DNA of 33,217 nucleotides from Metasolibacillus meyeri (lineage in GTDB: Bacteria; Bacillota; Bacilli; Bacillales_A; Planococcaceae): the NCBI RefSeq assembly GCF_003049505.1, contig NZ_PYWN01000156.1, positions 1 to 33,217 on the forward strand, in the 5' to 3' direction. The translations under genes were made by a program, and so were the position numbers. Within the stretch, counting starts at the first letter, position 1; each line of letters begins with the position of its first letter. Positions 20,562-28,395 of this stretch are shown in pieces. The notes below the pieces were generated by a model that worked only from the letters and a program-made list of their open reading frames with translations, was not told the origin of the DNA and ran no database searches.

Positions 20562-21061
20562 AATCCTTTCTAAGAACGTTTGGCATTGCCCTTTTTCTAG
20601 TTGGTGCACTGCTGGCTGTCGGCAAACAATGGCAAATTCCTGTGTTAAGTAGTGAGGCTGTTGCCGATACCAAAAAACAAGACGCGCGTATTGCAGAGCT
20701 AGAGCAGCAATTAAGCGAGGCAAATGCACAAGTAGCTGAGCTCCAACAAACAGTTGCACATGCGGAGCTAGAAGAAGAACAAGAAGTTGTGACAACAGAG
20801 CCTGCGGAAAATGGGGATGCAGTCTCTGAAATAGACGATAACGTCGTGAGCGGAGTCGTCTATATATATGAAGGTGTTTCCATCTACGATATCGGCAAAC
20901 AAGTCGAGGATGCAGGCATTTTAGCAAATGGACGCGAATTGGAGCTTTTTTTATCAAAACGTGAATATTCACGCTCGATTCAAAAAGGACACTTCGAGCT
21001 AAATTCCTCTATGACATTAGAACAAATGGCACGCATTTTAACTGGAAAAAAAGTACAATAA
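20558..21061 (+). CDS. Membrane-anchored protein with MltG-like LysM segment
   Basis: The 167-residue protein has an N-terminal membrane helix (about 5-24), a coiled coil with ELEQQLSEANAQVAELQQTV (about 46-72), an acidic linker and a C-terminal domain (about 98-163: VVYIYEGVSIYDIGKQVEDAGI, then QKGHFELNSSMTLEQMARILTG). The last part resembles the LysM-like N-terminal subdomain of MltG/YceG, without the catalytic domain. It may bind peptidoglycan but should not cut it. It is translationally coupled to the preceding gene. Confidence 0.65.
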   Translation: MKSFLRTFGIALFLVGALLAVGKQWQIPVLSSEAVADTKKQDARIAELEQQLSEANAQVAELQQTVAHAELEEEQEVVTTEPAENGDAVSEIDDNVVSGVVYIYEGVSIYDIGKQVEDAGILANGRELELFLSKREYSRSIQKGHFELNSSMTLEQMARILTGKKVQ

Positions 21062-21077
21062 GTGGGAGGTCATCTAT

Positions 21078-21548
21078 ATGACAATTTATCAGCTCGACGT
21101 AACAACGGATAAAGGCGAAACATATTCATTAGACCGCTATGAGGGGAAAGTAGTATTAATTGTCAACACCGCTTCAAAGTGTGGGCTGACAGGACAATTT
21201 GAGGAGCTTCAAGCACTTTATGACAAATATGCTGAACGAGGGTTAGTCATCTTAGGCTTCCCATCTAATCAATTTAAGCAGGAGCTAGACAGTGCGGAAC
21301 AAGCATCTGAAGCTTGCCGACTCACATATGGCGTGACATTCCCAATGCACGAAATCGTCGCGGTCAATGGAGATTCGGCACACCCATTATTCAAGCTCCT
21401 AACAGAGGAAACAAAAGGCCTTCTCGGCAAAAGCGTTAAATGGAACTTCACGAAATTTTTAGTGGATCGCAATGGGCAAATTATCAAACGCTTCGCACCA
21501 ACGGATAAGCCTTTGAAGTTGGAAGAGGAGATTGTTTCTTATTTATAA
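21078..21548 (+). CDS. Glutathione peroxidase family protein (BsaA-like)
   Basis: The 156-residue thioredoxin-fold protein shows the family blocks: NTASKCGLTGQ with the peroxidatic Cys35, GFPSNQF with the active-site Gln, and VKWNFTKFLVDRNG. It reduces hydroperoxides; in Bacillales, which lack glutathione in general, thioredoxin or bacillithiol is the probable reductant. GTGGGAGG precedes the ATG. A strong terminator follows. Confidence 0.95.
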   Translation: MTIYQLDVTTDKGETYSLDRYEGKVVLIVNTASKCGLTGQFEELQALYDKYAERGLVILGFPSNQFKQELDSAEQASEACRLTYGVTFPMHEIVAVNGDSAHPLFKLLTEETKGLLGKSVKWNFTKFLVDRNGQIIKRFAPTDKPLKLEEEIVSYL

Positions 21549-21551
21549 AAT

Positions 21552-21579
21552 CACCGTGCCCTTCATGGCACGGTGTTTT
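21552..21579 (+). terminator. Terminator after the peroxidase gene
   Basis: CACCGTGCC pairs perfectly with GGCACGGTG across CTTCAT, followed by TTTTATTT. Confidence 0.93.
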
Positions 21580-21605
21580 ATTTATCCTGTATTAACAATT
21601 TTTTG

Positions 21606-21670
21606 TGTACTGAAAGCGACGCGTCAGGTACAGGCTGTAAGATCCCCACTGATTGAAGGTTCACTTTATT
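21606..21670 (+). repeat. Hairpin repeat plus CACTGATTGAAGG repeat
   Basis: TGTACT (21606-21611), core GAAAGCGACGCGTCA (21612-21626) and GGTACA (21627-21632) repeat the hairpin design seen at 16219-16245. Eleven bases on, 21644-21670 (starting CCCCACTGATTGAAGG, ending CACTTTATT) is identical, inverted, to 33114-33140. It lies in the convergent region between the peroxidase and stress-protein genes. Confidence 0.85.
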
Positions 21671-21681
21671 CCATTTAATTA

Positions 21682-22107
21682 TTATCCTCTCACAACTAAG
21701 ACGTCACATTTCGCATTGCGTACGATGCGTTCAGCATTTGAGCCAATAATCATTTTTTCAAATCGATTTAAGCCAGTTGCACTAATAATAACTAAATCAA
21801 TACCCTTTAAATCTGCTAGAATTGCTTTTGGAGAACCTAGTTCAACTACCGTTTTAACAGTTGTAATCCCGGCTGCTAAAGCTTCTTTTTTTAACTGTTC
21901 CATTTGCTTCTCACGATCCTCTTTCACCTGCTCTGCATACGTTATATCGTATGCCTGTACTGAACCGAAAGAGTGTGTATCGACTACGCTGACAATATGT
22001 AAAACAGCTTCGTTGAGTTTTGCTACTTTTATTGCACGTTGGAATGCTTGTAAAGATTGTGCTGAAAAATCAACACCAACAGCGATTTGTTTATAATAGG
22101 TTTTCAT
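21682..22107 (-). CDS. Universal stress protein (UspA family)
   Basis: The 141-residue single-domain protein has the Usp fold: KQIAVGVDFSAQSLQAFQRAI at the start and ISATGLNRFEKMIIGSNAERIVRNAKCDVLVVRG at the end. The G-9x-GS half of the ATP-binding motif is clear. It probably binds ATP and acts in stress or anaerobic adaptation. AGGAGGACTATAAC precedes the ATG, and an extended -10 promoter lies just upstream. Confidence 0.93.
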   Translation of the reverse strand: MKTYYKQIAVGVDFSAQSLQAFQRAIKVAKLNEAVLHIVSVVDTHSFGSVQAYDITYAEQVKEDREKQMEQLKKEALAAGITTVKTVVELGSPKAILADLKGIDLVIISATGLNRFEKMIIGSNAERIVRNAKCDVLVVRG

Positions 22108-22130
22108 GTTATAGTCCTCCTTTTTATTTT

Positions 22131-22139
22131 ATTATATCA
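22131..22139 (-). promoter_or_regulatory. Universal stress protein promoter
   Basis: On the - strand TGATATAAT is an extended -10 element, about 25 bases before the start codon. It overlaps the end of the trpG terminator region, leaving little room between operons. Confidence 0.55.
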
Positions 22140-22142
22140 AAA

Positions 22143-22179
22143 AGCTTGCCTGAAAAAGTATTCCCTTTTCAAACAAGCC
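22143..22179 (-). terminator. trpG terminator
   Basis: AGCTTG/CAAGCC and TGAAAA/TTTTCA pair around a loop, and the - strand continues with five T (CTTTTTG). Confidence 0.75.
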
Positions 22180-22208
22180 TTCATTTTTTATTTTGGCTGG
22201 ACAGATCA

Positions 22209-22787
22209 CTACTTTTGAATCACTCTATTCAAAAATGCCTCAATCATTGCATTGCCAGCTTTTGTGCCAATCGATTCTGGGTGAAATTGCAGACCATATA
22301 GTGGATACTCTTTATGCTGAATCGCCATAATTTCGCCATCATCTGCTGCACTCGCTGTCACAAGAAAATCATCAGATAATGTATGACGTTCAATCACTAA
22401 TGAGTGATAGCGCATCACTTCTTCATCTTGTGCCACATTTTGCAATAAGCCTTGCTGTTGATGCGTTAAAAGGCTCATTTTCCCATGAATAATACGATCT
22501 GCACGTACGACATGTGCGCCAAATGCTTCACCAATCGCTTGATGCCCTAAGCAAATACCTAAAATCGGGAACTCCTGATGCAAGCTTTGGATGATGTTGA
22601 TTACGTTGCCTGCCTCACTCGGAATACCAGGACCTGGCGAAATCACAATAGCCTTTGGCTGCAATGCACGTATTTCATCTACTGTTATTTTATCATTGCG
22701 AACCACTTGCACTTCTTGCCCAAATGCTGCGATTTGATGGTATAAATTGTATGTGAACGAATCATAGTTATCAATAAGCAAAATCAT
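22209..22787 (-). CDS. trpG: Anthranilate synthase glutaminase subunit (TrpG/PabA)
   Basis: The 192-residue class I glutamine amidotransferase has LIDNYDSFTYNL at the start, the SPGPG oxyanion strand, nucleophile Cys79 in GICLGHQAIGEAFG, and the His-Glu pair in LQFHPESIGT. It supplies ammonia to TrpE for anthranilate. In Bacillus the same subunit also serves PabB for folate, and the same could hold here. Its start overlaps the trpE stop (ATGA), so the subunits are coupled. Confidence 0.93.
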   Translation of the reverse strand: MILLIDNYDSFTYNLYHQIAAFGQEVQVVRNDKITVDEIRALQPKAIVISPGPGIPSEAGNVINIIQSLHQEFPILGICLGHQAIGEAFGAHVVRADRIIHGKMSLLTHQQQGLLQNVAQDEEVMRYHSLVIERHTLSDDFLVTASAADDGEIMAIQHKEYPLYGLQFHPESIGTKAGNAMIEAFLNRVIQK

Positions 22788-24148
22788 TTTCGCACCTCCA
22801 ATAACGCACGTGCTTTATTTAACGTTTCCTCATATTCCATGCGAGGAATGGAATCATAAACGATACCTGCTCCTGCCTGTACATAAGCTTTGCCATCCTT
22901 CACAATCATTGTGCGAATCGCTAATGTTAAATCCATATTGCCTGAAGCGGAAATATAGCCAACTGCGCCTGCATAAATACCGCGCTTTTTTTGCTCCAAT
23001 GCGTGAATAATTTGCATGGCACGTATTTTCGGTGCGCCTGATACGGTACCAGCTGGCAAGCAAGAAGCAAGCACATCGACTACATGTGCATTCTTGTTTA
23101 GCTGCCCTGTAACCTCTGATACAATATGCATGACGTATTTATATTTTTCAATTTGCATATAGCGCTTCACCTGTACTGAGCCTACTTCACATACGCGTCC
23201 GATATCATTGCGCCCTAAATCGACTAACATGCGGTGCTCAGCAAGCTCCTTCTCATCACTCAGTAAGTCCTGCGCTAGTTGCTCGTCTTCCTCTGCTGTT
23301 ACTCCGCGTGGCTTCGTACCAGCGATTGGGTTTGTTGTGACAACATCTGCCTGCACTTTCACTAAGCTTTCTGGCGAAGTCCCCAGCACAATGGCCTCAT
23401 CAAAATTCATGTAAAACATATAAGGTGAAGGGTTCGTTGCACGTAGCTTACGATAAAGCACAAATGCATCTCCCTCGAAATCCGCTTCAAATGTTTGCGA
23501 CAGCACAACTTGGAAAATATCGCCACGCTGAATATGCTGCTGTGCCGTTTCCACCATTTGCGTAAAGTGCTCCTCGCTAATCGTTGCAGAAAAATGAATA
23601 TCCACCTCTGCACGTATTGCTTGTGCTACTGGCTTTACAAGTTGTTGCTCAAGCTGCTGAATTGCTTGCTGCATTTGCTCCTCTGAGCGCCCGCCAAATA
23701 AATCAACCGCCACTATTGCCACTTGTTGCTCAATATGATCCATCACAATAAATGTATCGTAAAAATAAAGATGCACATCTGGCATCATATAAGCATCATT
23801 CACCGTCTGCCCAATCGTTTCAAAATGAAAGGCTGTCTCATAGCTAAAATAGCCAATTGCCCCACCGAAAAAGGCGAATGGGTAGCTCCCCTCATAAATG
23901 GGTAGCACCTCTTTTAAACGCTCGGTTACTGCAATGTTTTTCATTTCTCCATTAAAAATGGAAGCTTTGTCATCGCCTGTTAGCTCTCCTACTGGATTCG
24001 CCGCAATGAATGAATAACGACCGCTTTCCGCATATTTGGCATTCGATTCAAACAGCATTTTATTCTTTCCTTGTAGGCACGAATAAATGCTGATTGGGGT
24101 GTACGTATCCCCCTGCAATGTTTTCATTACATACTTCATCTCTGTCAT
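22784..24148 (-). CDS. trpE: Anthranilate synthase component I (TrpE)
   Basis: The 454-residue protein has the chorismate-binding fold with GDIFQVVLSQ, SPESLVKV, NPIAGTKPRG, LVDLGRNDIGRV and LPAGTVSGAPKIRAMQII. An N-terminal FESNAKYAESGRYSFI block matches the TrpE feedback-site region. It makes anthranilate from chorismate. The identity as TrpE rather than PabB is backed by the UGG-specifying T-box upstream. I chose ATG at 24148 with GGAGAGCGGAGT ahead; the longer frame runs back into the T-box terminator. No trpDCFBA genes follow. Confidence 0.92.
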   Translation of the reverse strand: MTEMKYVMKTLQGDTYTPISIYSCLQGKNKMLFESNAKYAESGRYSFIAANPVGELTGDDKASIFNGEMKNIAVTERLKEVLPIYEGSYPFAFFGGAIGYFSYETAFHFETIGQTVNDAYMMPDVHLYFYDTFIVMDHIEQQVAIVAVDLFGGRSEEQMQQAIQQLEQQLVKPVAQAIRAEVDIHFSATISEEHFTQMVETAQQHIQRGDIFQVVLSQTFEADFEGDAFVLYRKLRATNPSPYMFYMNFDEAIVLGTSPESLVKVQADVVTTNPIAGTKPRGVTAEEDEQLAQDLLSDEKELAEHRMLVDLGRNDIGRVCEVGSVQVKRYMQIEKYKYVMHIVSEVTGQLNKNAHVVDVLASCLPAGTVSGAPKIRAMQIIHALEQKKRGIYAGAVGYISASGNMDLTLAIRTMIVKDGKAYVQAGAGIVYDSIPRMEYEETLNKARALLEVRK

Positions 24149-24184
24149 ACTCCGCTCTCCTATCTCTGCTCTTCTTTGGTACGC

Positions 24185-24404
24185 AAAAAGGCCCTCCGCA
24201 CTGTAAAGGACGGAGAGCCGTGGTACCACCTTCATTGACTAATCGCTTAGCCCACTCGACTGCTTGTAACGTCAGCACTTACGGCAAGGCATTTCCTCCT
24301 TGCAGCTAGAAAATCCATTCACCTACGCTGACTGCTAGCTTGCACCAACCGCTAGCTCTCTTTCCAAATCACACATAAGCTACTCATTTTTCATCATCGC
24401 TTTA
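24185..24404 (-). promoter_or_regulatory. Tryptophan T-box riboswitch upstream of trpE
   Basis: On the - strand the leader has the Stem I pattern AAAGAGAGC followed by a GCGGTTGGTGCAAGC distal loop. The specifier UGG, followed by A, is at 24317-24315. The antiterminator T-box AAGGTGGTACCACGG is at about 24232-24218. The terminator hairpin (CTCTCCG with CGGAGGG) and a five-U run end at 24185. Uncharged tRNA-Trp should stabilise the antiterminator and raise trpEG expression. All main elements are visible. Confidence 0.92.
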
Positions 24405-24411
24405 TGCTGTA

Positions 24412-24440
24412 ATTGTAACTGGATTTTTCATATAATTCAA
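24412..24440 (-). promoter_or_regulatory. trpEG promoter
   Basis: On the - strand TTGAAT (24440-24435), a 17-base spacer and TACAAT (24417-24412) are placed just before the T-box leader and directly after the bioY stop. Confidence 0.82.
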
Positions 24441-24443
24441 ACA

Positions 24444-24986
24444 TTAATTTGTTGCCACTAATAATTTTGCCTGCATTAAACGATTACGCACATAAATACC
24501 GAGCCATGTCGCGAGTGCTGCCTTCACTAAACCAAGAGGAATAAATGGTGTCATACCTCCTGCCACTGCACCTACCCACGTCAACTCTGCTGAAAACATC
24601 AGCCAAAGTGTCCCGAAAATCAATGCCACAAACATACCAATTATATTTGCAACAGCCGCCTGCATATATGTATACGATGTTTTCTCTAAATATAAACCCG
24701 TTAAATACGCGGCTGGTAAAAACCCTATTAAATACCCACCTGTTGGACCAACTAATTTCGCAAAGCCACCTGAAAAATTCGCAAAAACAGGCAAGCCTAC
24801 TGCACCTAACAATAAATACACCGCCACTGCCAACGTTCCGAGGCGAGGCCCTAAAATCGTTGCTACTAGCCCAATGGCTAATGTTTGCCCTGTAAACGGC
24901 ACAGGTGGCACTGGAATCGCTACTTGTGCTAACATCGCAATAATCGCTGCACCCAATGCGGCTAATACATAATCTTTAACATTCAT
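24444..24986 (-). CDS. bioY: Biotin transporter substrate-binding subunit BioY
   Basis: The 180-residue membrane protein has about six helices and BioY blocks: AQVAIPVPPVPFTGQTLAIGL, GAVGLPVFANFSGGFAKLVGPTGGYLIGF, and LGLVKAALATWLG near the end. It is the S component of ECF biotin transporters and would share the EcfA/EcfT module encoded elsewhere. ATG at 24986 follows GGGGGAAAGAAG. A BirA-type operator lies just upstream. Confidence 0.93.
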   Translation of the reverse strand: MNVKDYVLAALGAAIIAMLAQVAIPVPPVPFTGQTLAIGLVATILGPRLGTLAVAVYLLLGAVGLPVFANFSGGFAKLVGPTGGYLIGFLPAAYLTGLYLEKTSYTYMQAAVANIIGMFVALIFGTLWLMFSAELTWVGAVAGGMTPFIPLGLVKAALATWLGIYVRNRLMQAKLLVATN

Positions 24987-25007
24987 CTTCTTTCCCCCAA
25001 GCATAAG

Positions 25008-25032
25008 TTAACCAAACATAAATATAAGTTAA
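25008..25032. promoter_or_regulatory. BirA operator upstream of bioY
   Basis: TTAAC (25008-25012), 15 bases, and GTTAA (25028-25032) match the Firmicute BirA operator form. It lies 22 bases before the bioY start, where bound BirA would repress bioY when biotin is plentiful. Confidence 0.83.
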
Positions 25033-25131
25033 CATAAAATATTATGCATATTCAATAGTTTTTGTTATTATTTTTTTAGATGTCAGAATTGTTTGTGTGC
25101 CTGGCACCCACAAAATTTGGAGGGATAACAA

Positions 25132-26679
25132 ATGAATTTATGGTACGGTGGAACAATTTACACGATGCAGCAAGAAGGACACACAGTAGAAGCGATTTTA
25201 GAACAGGATGGCATCATTGTTGATGTCGGAGGCTTCGCTGATTTACAAGGGCGAGCACAGCACTTTATCGATCTGAAAGGAAATGTCTTATATCCAGGCT
25301 TTGTCGATAGTCATTTACATATTATTGGTTACGGAGAAAAGCTAAAAAATTTAGATGCTAGTCAGATTACATCGAAAGACGAATTGATGGCAGCGCTGCA
25401 ACAGCGGGCGAATGCCTTGGAAAAAGAGGATTGGCTTGTGGCGATTGGCTACAATGAAGGGGCAAGCGAGCAATTGGTGTTTCCTACCATCGAGGAGTTG
25501 GACGCGTTAAACTGCCATATTGTCATCAAACGTAGCTGCCACCATTTAATTATGGTCAATCATCCCGCACTTGCTTATGCAAAAATTGATGAGGCAACGG
25601 TGAGCCCAGCAGGTGGCGTAATTGAGCAAAAGGATGGCGCACTGACAGGAATTTTAAAGGATAGTGCTTTGTATTTAGTTGTCAATCATATGCCAACAAC
25701 AACACAAAGCTATGTTGATGATGCACTACAAAAATCGATTGCCTCTTTGCATTCATTTGGCATCGTTGGCGGACATTCAGAGGATTTAAGCTATTATGGA
25801 CACCCTACCGTCCCATTGCAAAGCTATAAATCTATTGTCAAAAACAAAAATTTCAAGGCACATTTATTACAACATCATGAGGCGTGGGATGCATTACGTG
25901 AAATGGACTTTACCCCATCCACTTGGCTAGAGCTTGGGGCAATGAAAATTTTTGTTGATGGTGCATTTGGCGGTCGCACAGCCGCGCTTTCATCCCCATA
26001 TGCAGATAATCCGATGAATAGCGGATTATTTATTCATTCACAGGAGGATTTAGTACAACTCGTCCGCAAAGCACGGGCGGCTCAGGCAACAATTGCCGTG
26101 CATGTCATTGGGGATGCAGCAATTGCAACGATTGTTGAATTAATTGAGCAGTACCCACCATTAGCTGGACAAAAAGATCGCATTATTCACTGTAGCTTAG
26201 TGAATGATGAGCTGCTTGAAAGATTAGCCGCATTACCTATCATTGTTGATGTACAACCACAATTTATTCAGTCGGATATGAGCATTTTACAGACAAGATT
26301 AGGTGACGAACGCTTAAATTATGCTCACCCAATTCAATCATTGCTAACGCGTGGCATCATTTGTGCGGGTGGCTCAGATGCACCAATCGAGCATCCAAAC
26401 CCATTGCACGGCATTTATGCGGCGATTACGCGTCAAAAAATCGGTGAAACACAAGTTTTTAATGCAGCCGAATGCATATCACGTTATGAGGCGGTGAAGC
26501 TTTACACAACAGCGCCAGCTAAAGTCATTGACAAGGCACATATTCGTGGACAAATCGCAGCAGGATTCGAAGCAGACTTCACGATATTGAATGGCGATAT
26601 TTTCACAGTCGGTGTGGAACAAATCCCTCATTTACAAGTAGTGAAAACCGTCGTTCATGGCCAAACAGTGTACGGCTGA
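25132..26679 (+). CDS. Amidohydrolase family protein (YtcJ-like)
   Basis: The 515-residue protein is of the amidohydrolase-3 type: metal motif GFVDSHLHIIGYGEKL, KIFVDGAFGGRTAAL in the middle, VHVIGDAAI, and the late GGSDAPIEHPNPLHGIYAAITR. It should hydrolyse amide or C-N bonds with bound metal; the substrate is unknown. GGAGGGATAACA precedes the ATG. A palindrome-like GTGTGCCTGGCACCCAC precedes the ribosome site. The 3' end runs into the second 21-bp repeat array. Confidence 0.9.
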   Translation: MNLWYGGTIYTMQQEGHTVEAILEQDGIIVDVGGFADLQGRAQHFIDLKGNVLYPGFVDSHLHIIGYGEKLKNLDASQITSKDELMAALQQRANALEKEDWLVAIGYNEGASEQLVFPTIEELDALNCHIVIKRSCHHLIMVNHPALAYAKIDEATVSPAGGVIEQKDGALTGILKDSALYLVVNHMPTTTQSYVDDALQKSIASLHSFGIVGGHSEDLSYYGHPTVPLQSYKSIVKNKNFKAHLLQHHEAWDALREMDFTPSTWLELGAMKIFVDGAFGGRTAALSSPYADNPMNSGLFIHSQEDLVQLVRKARAAQATIAVHVIGDAAIATIVELIEQYPPLAGQKDRIIHCSLVNDELLERLAALPIIVDVQPQFIQSDMSILQTRLGDERLNYAHPIQSLLTRGIICAGGSDAPIEHPNPLHGIYAAITRQKIGETQVFNAAECISRYEAVKLYTTAPAKVIDKAHIRGQIAAGFEADFTILNGDIFTVGVEQIPHLQVVKTVVHGQTVYG

Positions 26680-26684
26680 AATTT

Positions 26685-26780
26685 TTGCGGGCGAATCGAT
26701 TAGCTTTACGGGCGAATTTGAGTGTCTTGCGGGCGAATTGGCCGGCTTTACGGGCGAATTCACCTATCTCATGGGCGAAT
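26685..26780 (-). repeat. Five-unit array with exact 21-bp period (ATTCGCCCGYAA box)
   Basis: On the + strand TTRCGGGCGAAT occurs at 26685, 26706, 26727 and 26748, and TCATGGGCGAAT at 26769, all 21 bases apart. The 9-base spacers all differ. On the - strand the box is ATTCGCCCGYAA, sharing ATTCGCYCR with the array at 15269. It begins 5 bases after the amidohydrolase stop, before that gene's terminator, in a convergent region with phoU. Confidence 0.93.
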
Positions 26781-26800
26781 CAGGACTTTCGACGCATAAA

Positions 26801-26833
26801 AAGAAGCGAGGAACCTCACTCGTTTCTTGTTAA
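26801..26833 (+). terminator. Amidohydrolase gene terminator
   Basis: AAGAAGCGAG pairs with CTCGTTTCTT (one G-T) across an eight-base loop, followed by GTTAAATT, a weak U-run. Confidence 0.6.
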
Positions 26834-26847
26834 ATTCACCAGCTCAC

Positions 26848-26875
26848 AAAAAAAGCGAGGGCACCTACCCTCGCT
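26848..26875 (-). terminator. pst-phoU operon terminator
   Basis: AGCGAGGG pairs perfectly with CCCTCGCT across CACCTA; on the - strand seven T follow. It lies 5 bases after the phoU stop. Confidence 0.93.
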
Positions 26876-26880
26876 CCTTC

Positions 26881-27543
26881 TTAATTATTCAATTCATAAT
26901 GTTGGCCTTTTACTAAGTAGAATAAATGCTCAGCAATGTTTGTTGCGTGGTCTGCCGAGCGCTCTAAATAGCGGCTAACAAATGATAAATACATGATTTG
27001 TGAAATGTTTTCAGGCTGCTTGCTGGATAACTGCATAAAGTGGGTAATGGCTTGACCGTATAGGCTATCGATTTGGTCATCCAGCTCCGCAATTTCCTTT
27101 GCCTGTGATGTATTTTCATGAATAAAGGCATCTACGATTTGACGTAGCATCGAAATGGTTTTTACACACATTTCCTGTAAAATATCCACATTCGTAATAA
27201 ATGCATCTTTGCCAATGCGAATCGTTTCTTTCGCAATGTTTACGGCATAATCGCCAACGCGTTCCATATCGCTTGCTGCCTTAACAATCGTCATTAAGCG
27301 ACGTAAATCTGTCGCCACAGGCTGCTGCTTGGCAATTAATAAAATCACACGATCATTAATCATTTCCTCTAATCGATTAGCATGGATATCGTTATCGATT
27401 ACCGCTAGTGCTGTGTCAATATCTTTATTCAAAAATGCTTTAAATGATACCTCTAAAGCACTAATGCTTTTATTGCATAAATCTAATAAATCCTCTTGTA
27501 CCGTCTTCATATCATGTTCAAAACGTTCACGTACCGCCATCAT
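26881..27543 (-). CDS. phoU: Phosphate transport regulator PhoU
   Basis: The 220-residue protein is an all-helical PhoU with the two repeated three-helix bundles (about 10-110 and 115-215), each with the E/D-rich metal motif, for example AASDMERVGDYAVNI and RYLERSADHATNIAEHL. It restrains Pst transport and signals phosphate sufficiency. It is last in the operon; B. subtilis 168 lacks phoU in its pst operon, so this is a local difference. AAGGAGGACTTAACATT precedes the ATG. Confidence 0.95.
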   Translation of the reverse strand: MMAVRERFEHDMKTVQEDLLDLCNKSISALEVSFKAFLNKDIDTALAVIDNDIHANRLEEMINDRVILLIAKQQPVATDLRRLMTIVKAASDMERVGDYAVNIAKETIRIGKDAFITNVDILQEMCVKTISMLRQIVDAFIHENTSQAKEIAELDDQIDSLYGQAITHFMQLSSKQPENISQIMYLSFVSRYLERSADHATNIAEHLFYLVKGQHYELNN

Positions 27544-27558
27544 AATGTTAAGTCCTCC

Positions 27559-28386
27559 TTATCCGAAACGACCAGAAATATAATCTTCTGTACGCTCATC
27601 TGCTGGTGTTGAGAAAATTTTATCCGTTTGGTCAAATTCAATCACTTCACCGTTTAGGAAAAAGGCTGTTTTGTCAGAGATACGTGCAGCTTGTTGCATA
27701 TTATGTGTCACGATAATAATCGAGTATTGTGTTTTTAGCTCCTGCACAAGTTCTTCTACTTTCAATGTAGAAATCGGGTCAAGCGCAGATGTTGGCTCAT
27801 CCATTAAAATCACATCAGGCTCAACAGCTAAACAACGGGCGATACAAATACGTTGCTGCTGACCGCCAGATAAACCGTAGGCATTTTGGTGCAGACGGTC
27901 TTTCACATCATCCCAAATCGCTGCGCCACGCAAAGATTTTTCCACAATTTCATCTAATATTTTTTTATTTTTAATCCCGTGAATACGTGGACCATAGGCA
28001 ATATTATCGTAGATTGACTTCGGGAATGGATTTGGCTTTTGGAACACCATACCCACCTTTGTACGCAATTCCTCTACTTCGTAATTCCCACCAAAAATAT
28101 TGCGACCACGATAGTTGATTTCACCAGATGTTTTTACGATTGGCACAAGCTCAATCATGCGATTCAATGCTTTCACATATGTTGATTTTCCGCAACCTGA
28201 TGGACCAATAATCGCTGTTACTTCATTTTCTTCAATAGCTAAATTAATATTTTTTAACGCATGGTGCTGCCCATACCATAAATCAAAGTTTTTTGTTTCA
28301 AATACTGTATTTTTCCCTTGTGCCGTTTGTACCGTCTCTTTTTGCTGTTGTACTTTCGACGTCTTTTCTTGAACTTGTATCATCAT
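27559..28386 (-). CDS. pstB: Phosphate ABC transporter ATPase PstB
   Basis: The 275-residue ATPase has Walker [11 protein letters not shown]-loop, signature [18 protein letters not shown], Walker [14 protein letters not shown] and switch [10 protein letters not shown]. An N-terminal extension of about 28 residues rich in Gln and Lys precedes the domain. It energises phosphate import through PstCA. Only one pstB is present, where B. subtilis has two. GGAGG precedes two adjacent ATG codons. Confidence 0.96.
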   Translation of the reverse strand: MMIQVQEKTSKVQQQKETVQTAQGKNTVFETKNFDLWYGQHHALKNINLAIEENEVTAIIGPSGCGKSTYVKALNRMIELVPIVKTSGEINYRGRNIFGGNYEVEELRTKVGMVFQKPNPFPKSIYDNIAYGPRIHGIKNKKILDEIVEKSLRGAAIWDDVKDRLHQNAYGLSGGQQQRICIARCLAVEPDVILMDEPTSALDPISTLKVEELVQELKTQYSIIIVTHNMQQAARISDKTAFFLNGEVIEFDQTDKIFSTPADERTEDYISGRFG

Positions 28387-28395
28387 TTTCCTCCG

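Noticed and set aside
25095-25112. Palindrome-like TGTGTGCCTGGCACCCACA upstream of the amidohydrolase gene
   Set aside because: A single copy in the window. Similar short GCCTGGCAC palindromes seem widespread in Bacillales intergenic DNA; I cannot assign it as an operator.
26685-26978. Open frame reading as repeated LRAN heptads
   Set aside because: It arises because the repeat period of 21 bases is a multiple of three. It has no ribosome site and runs through two terminators and into phoU antisense. I treat it as a DNA repeat.
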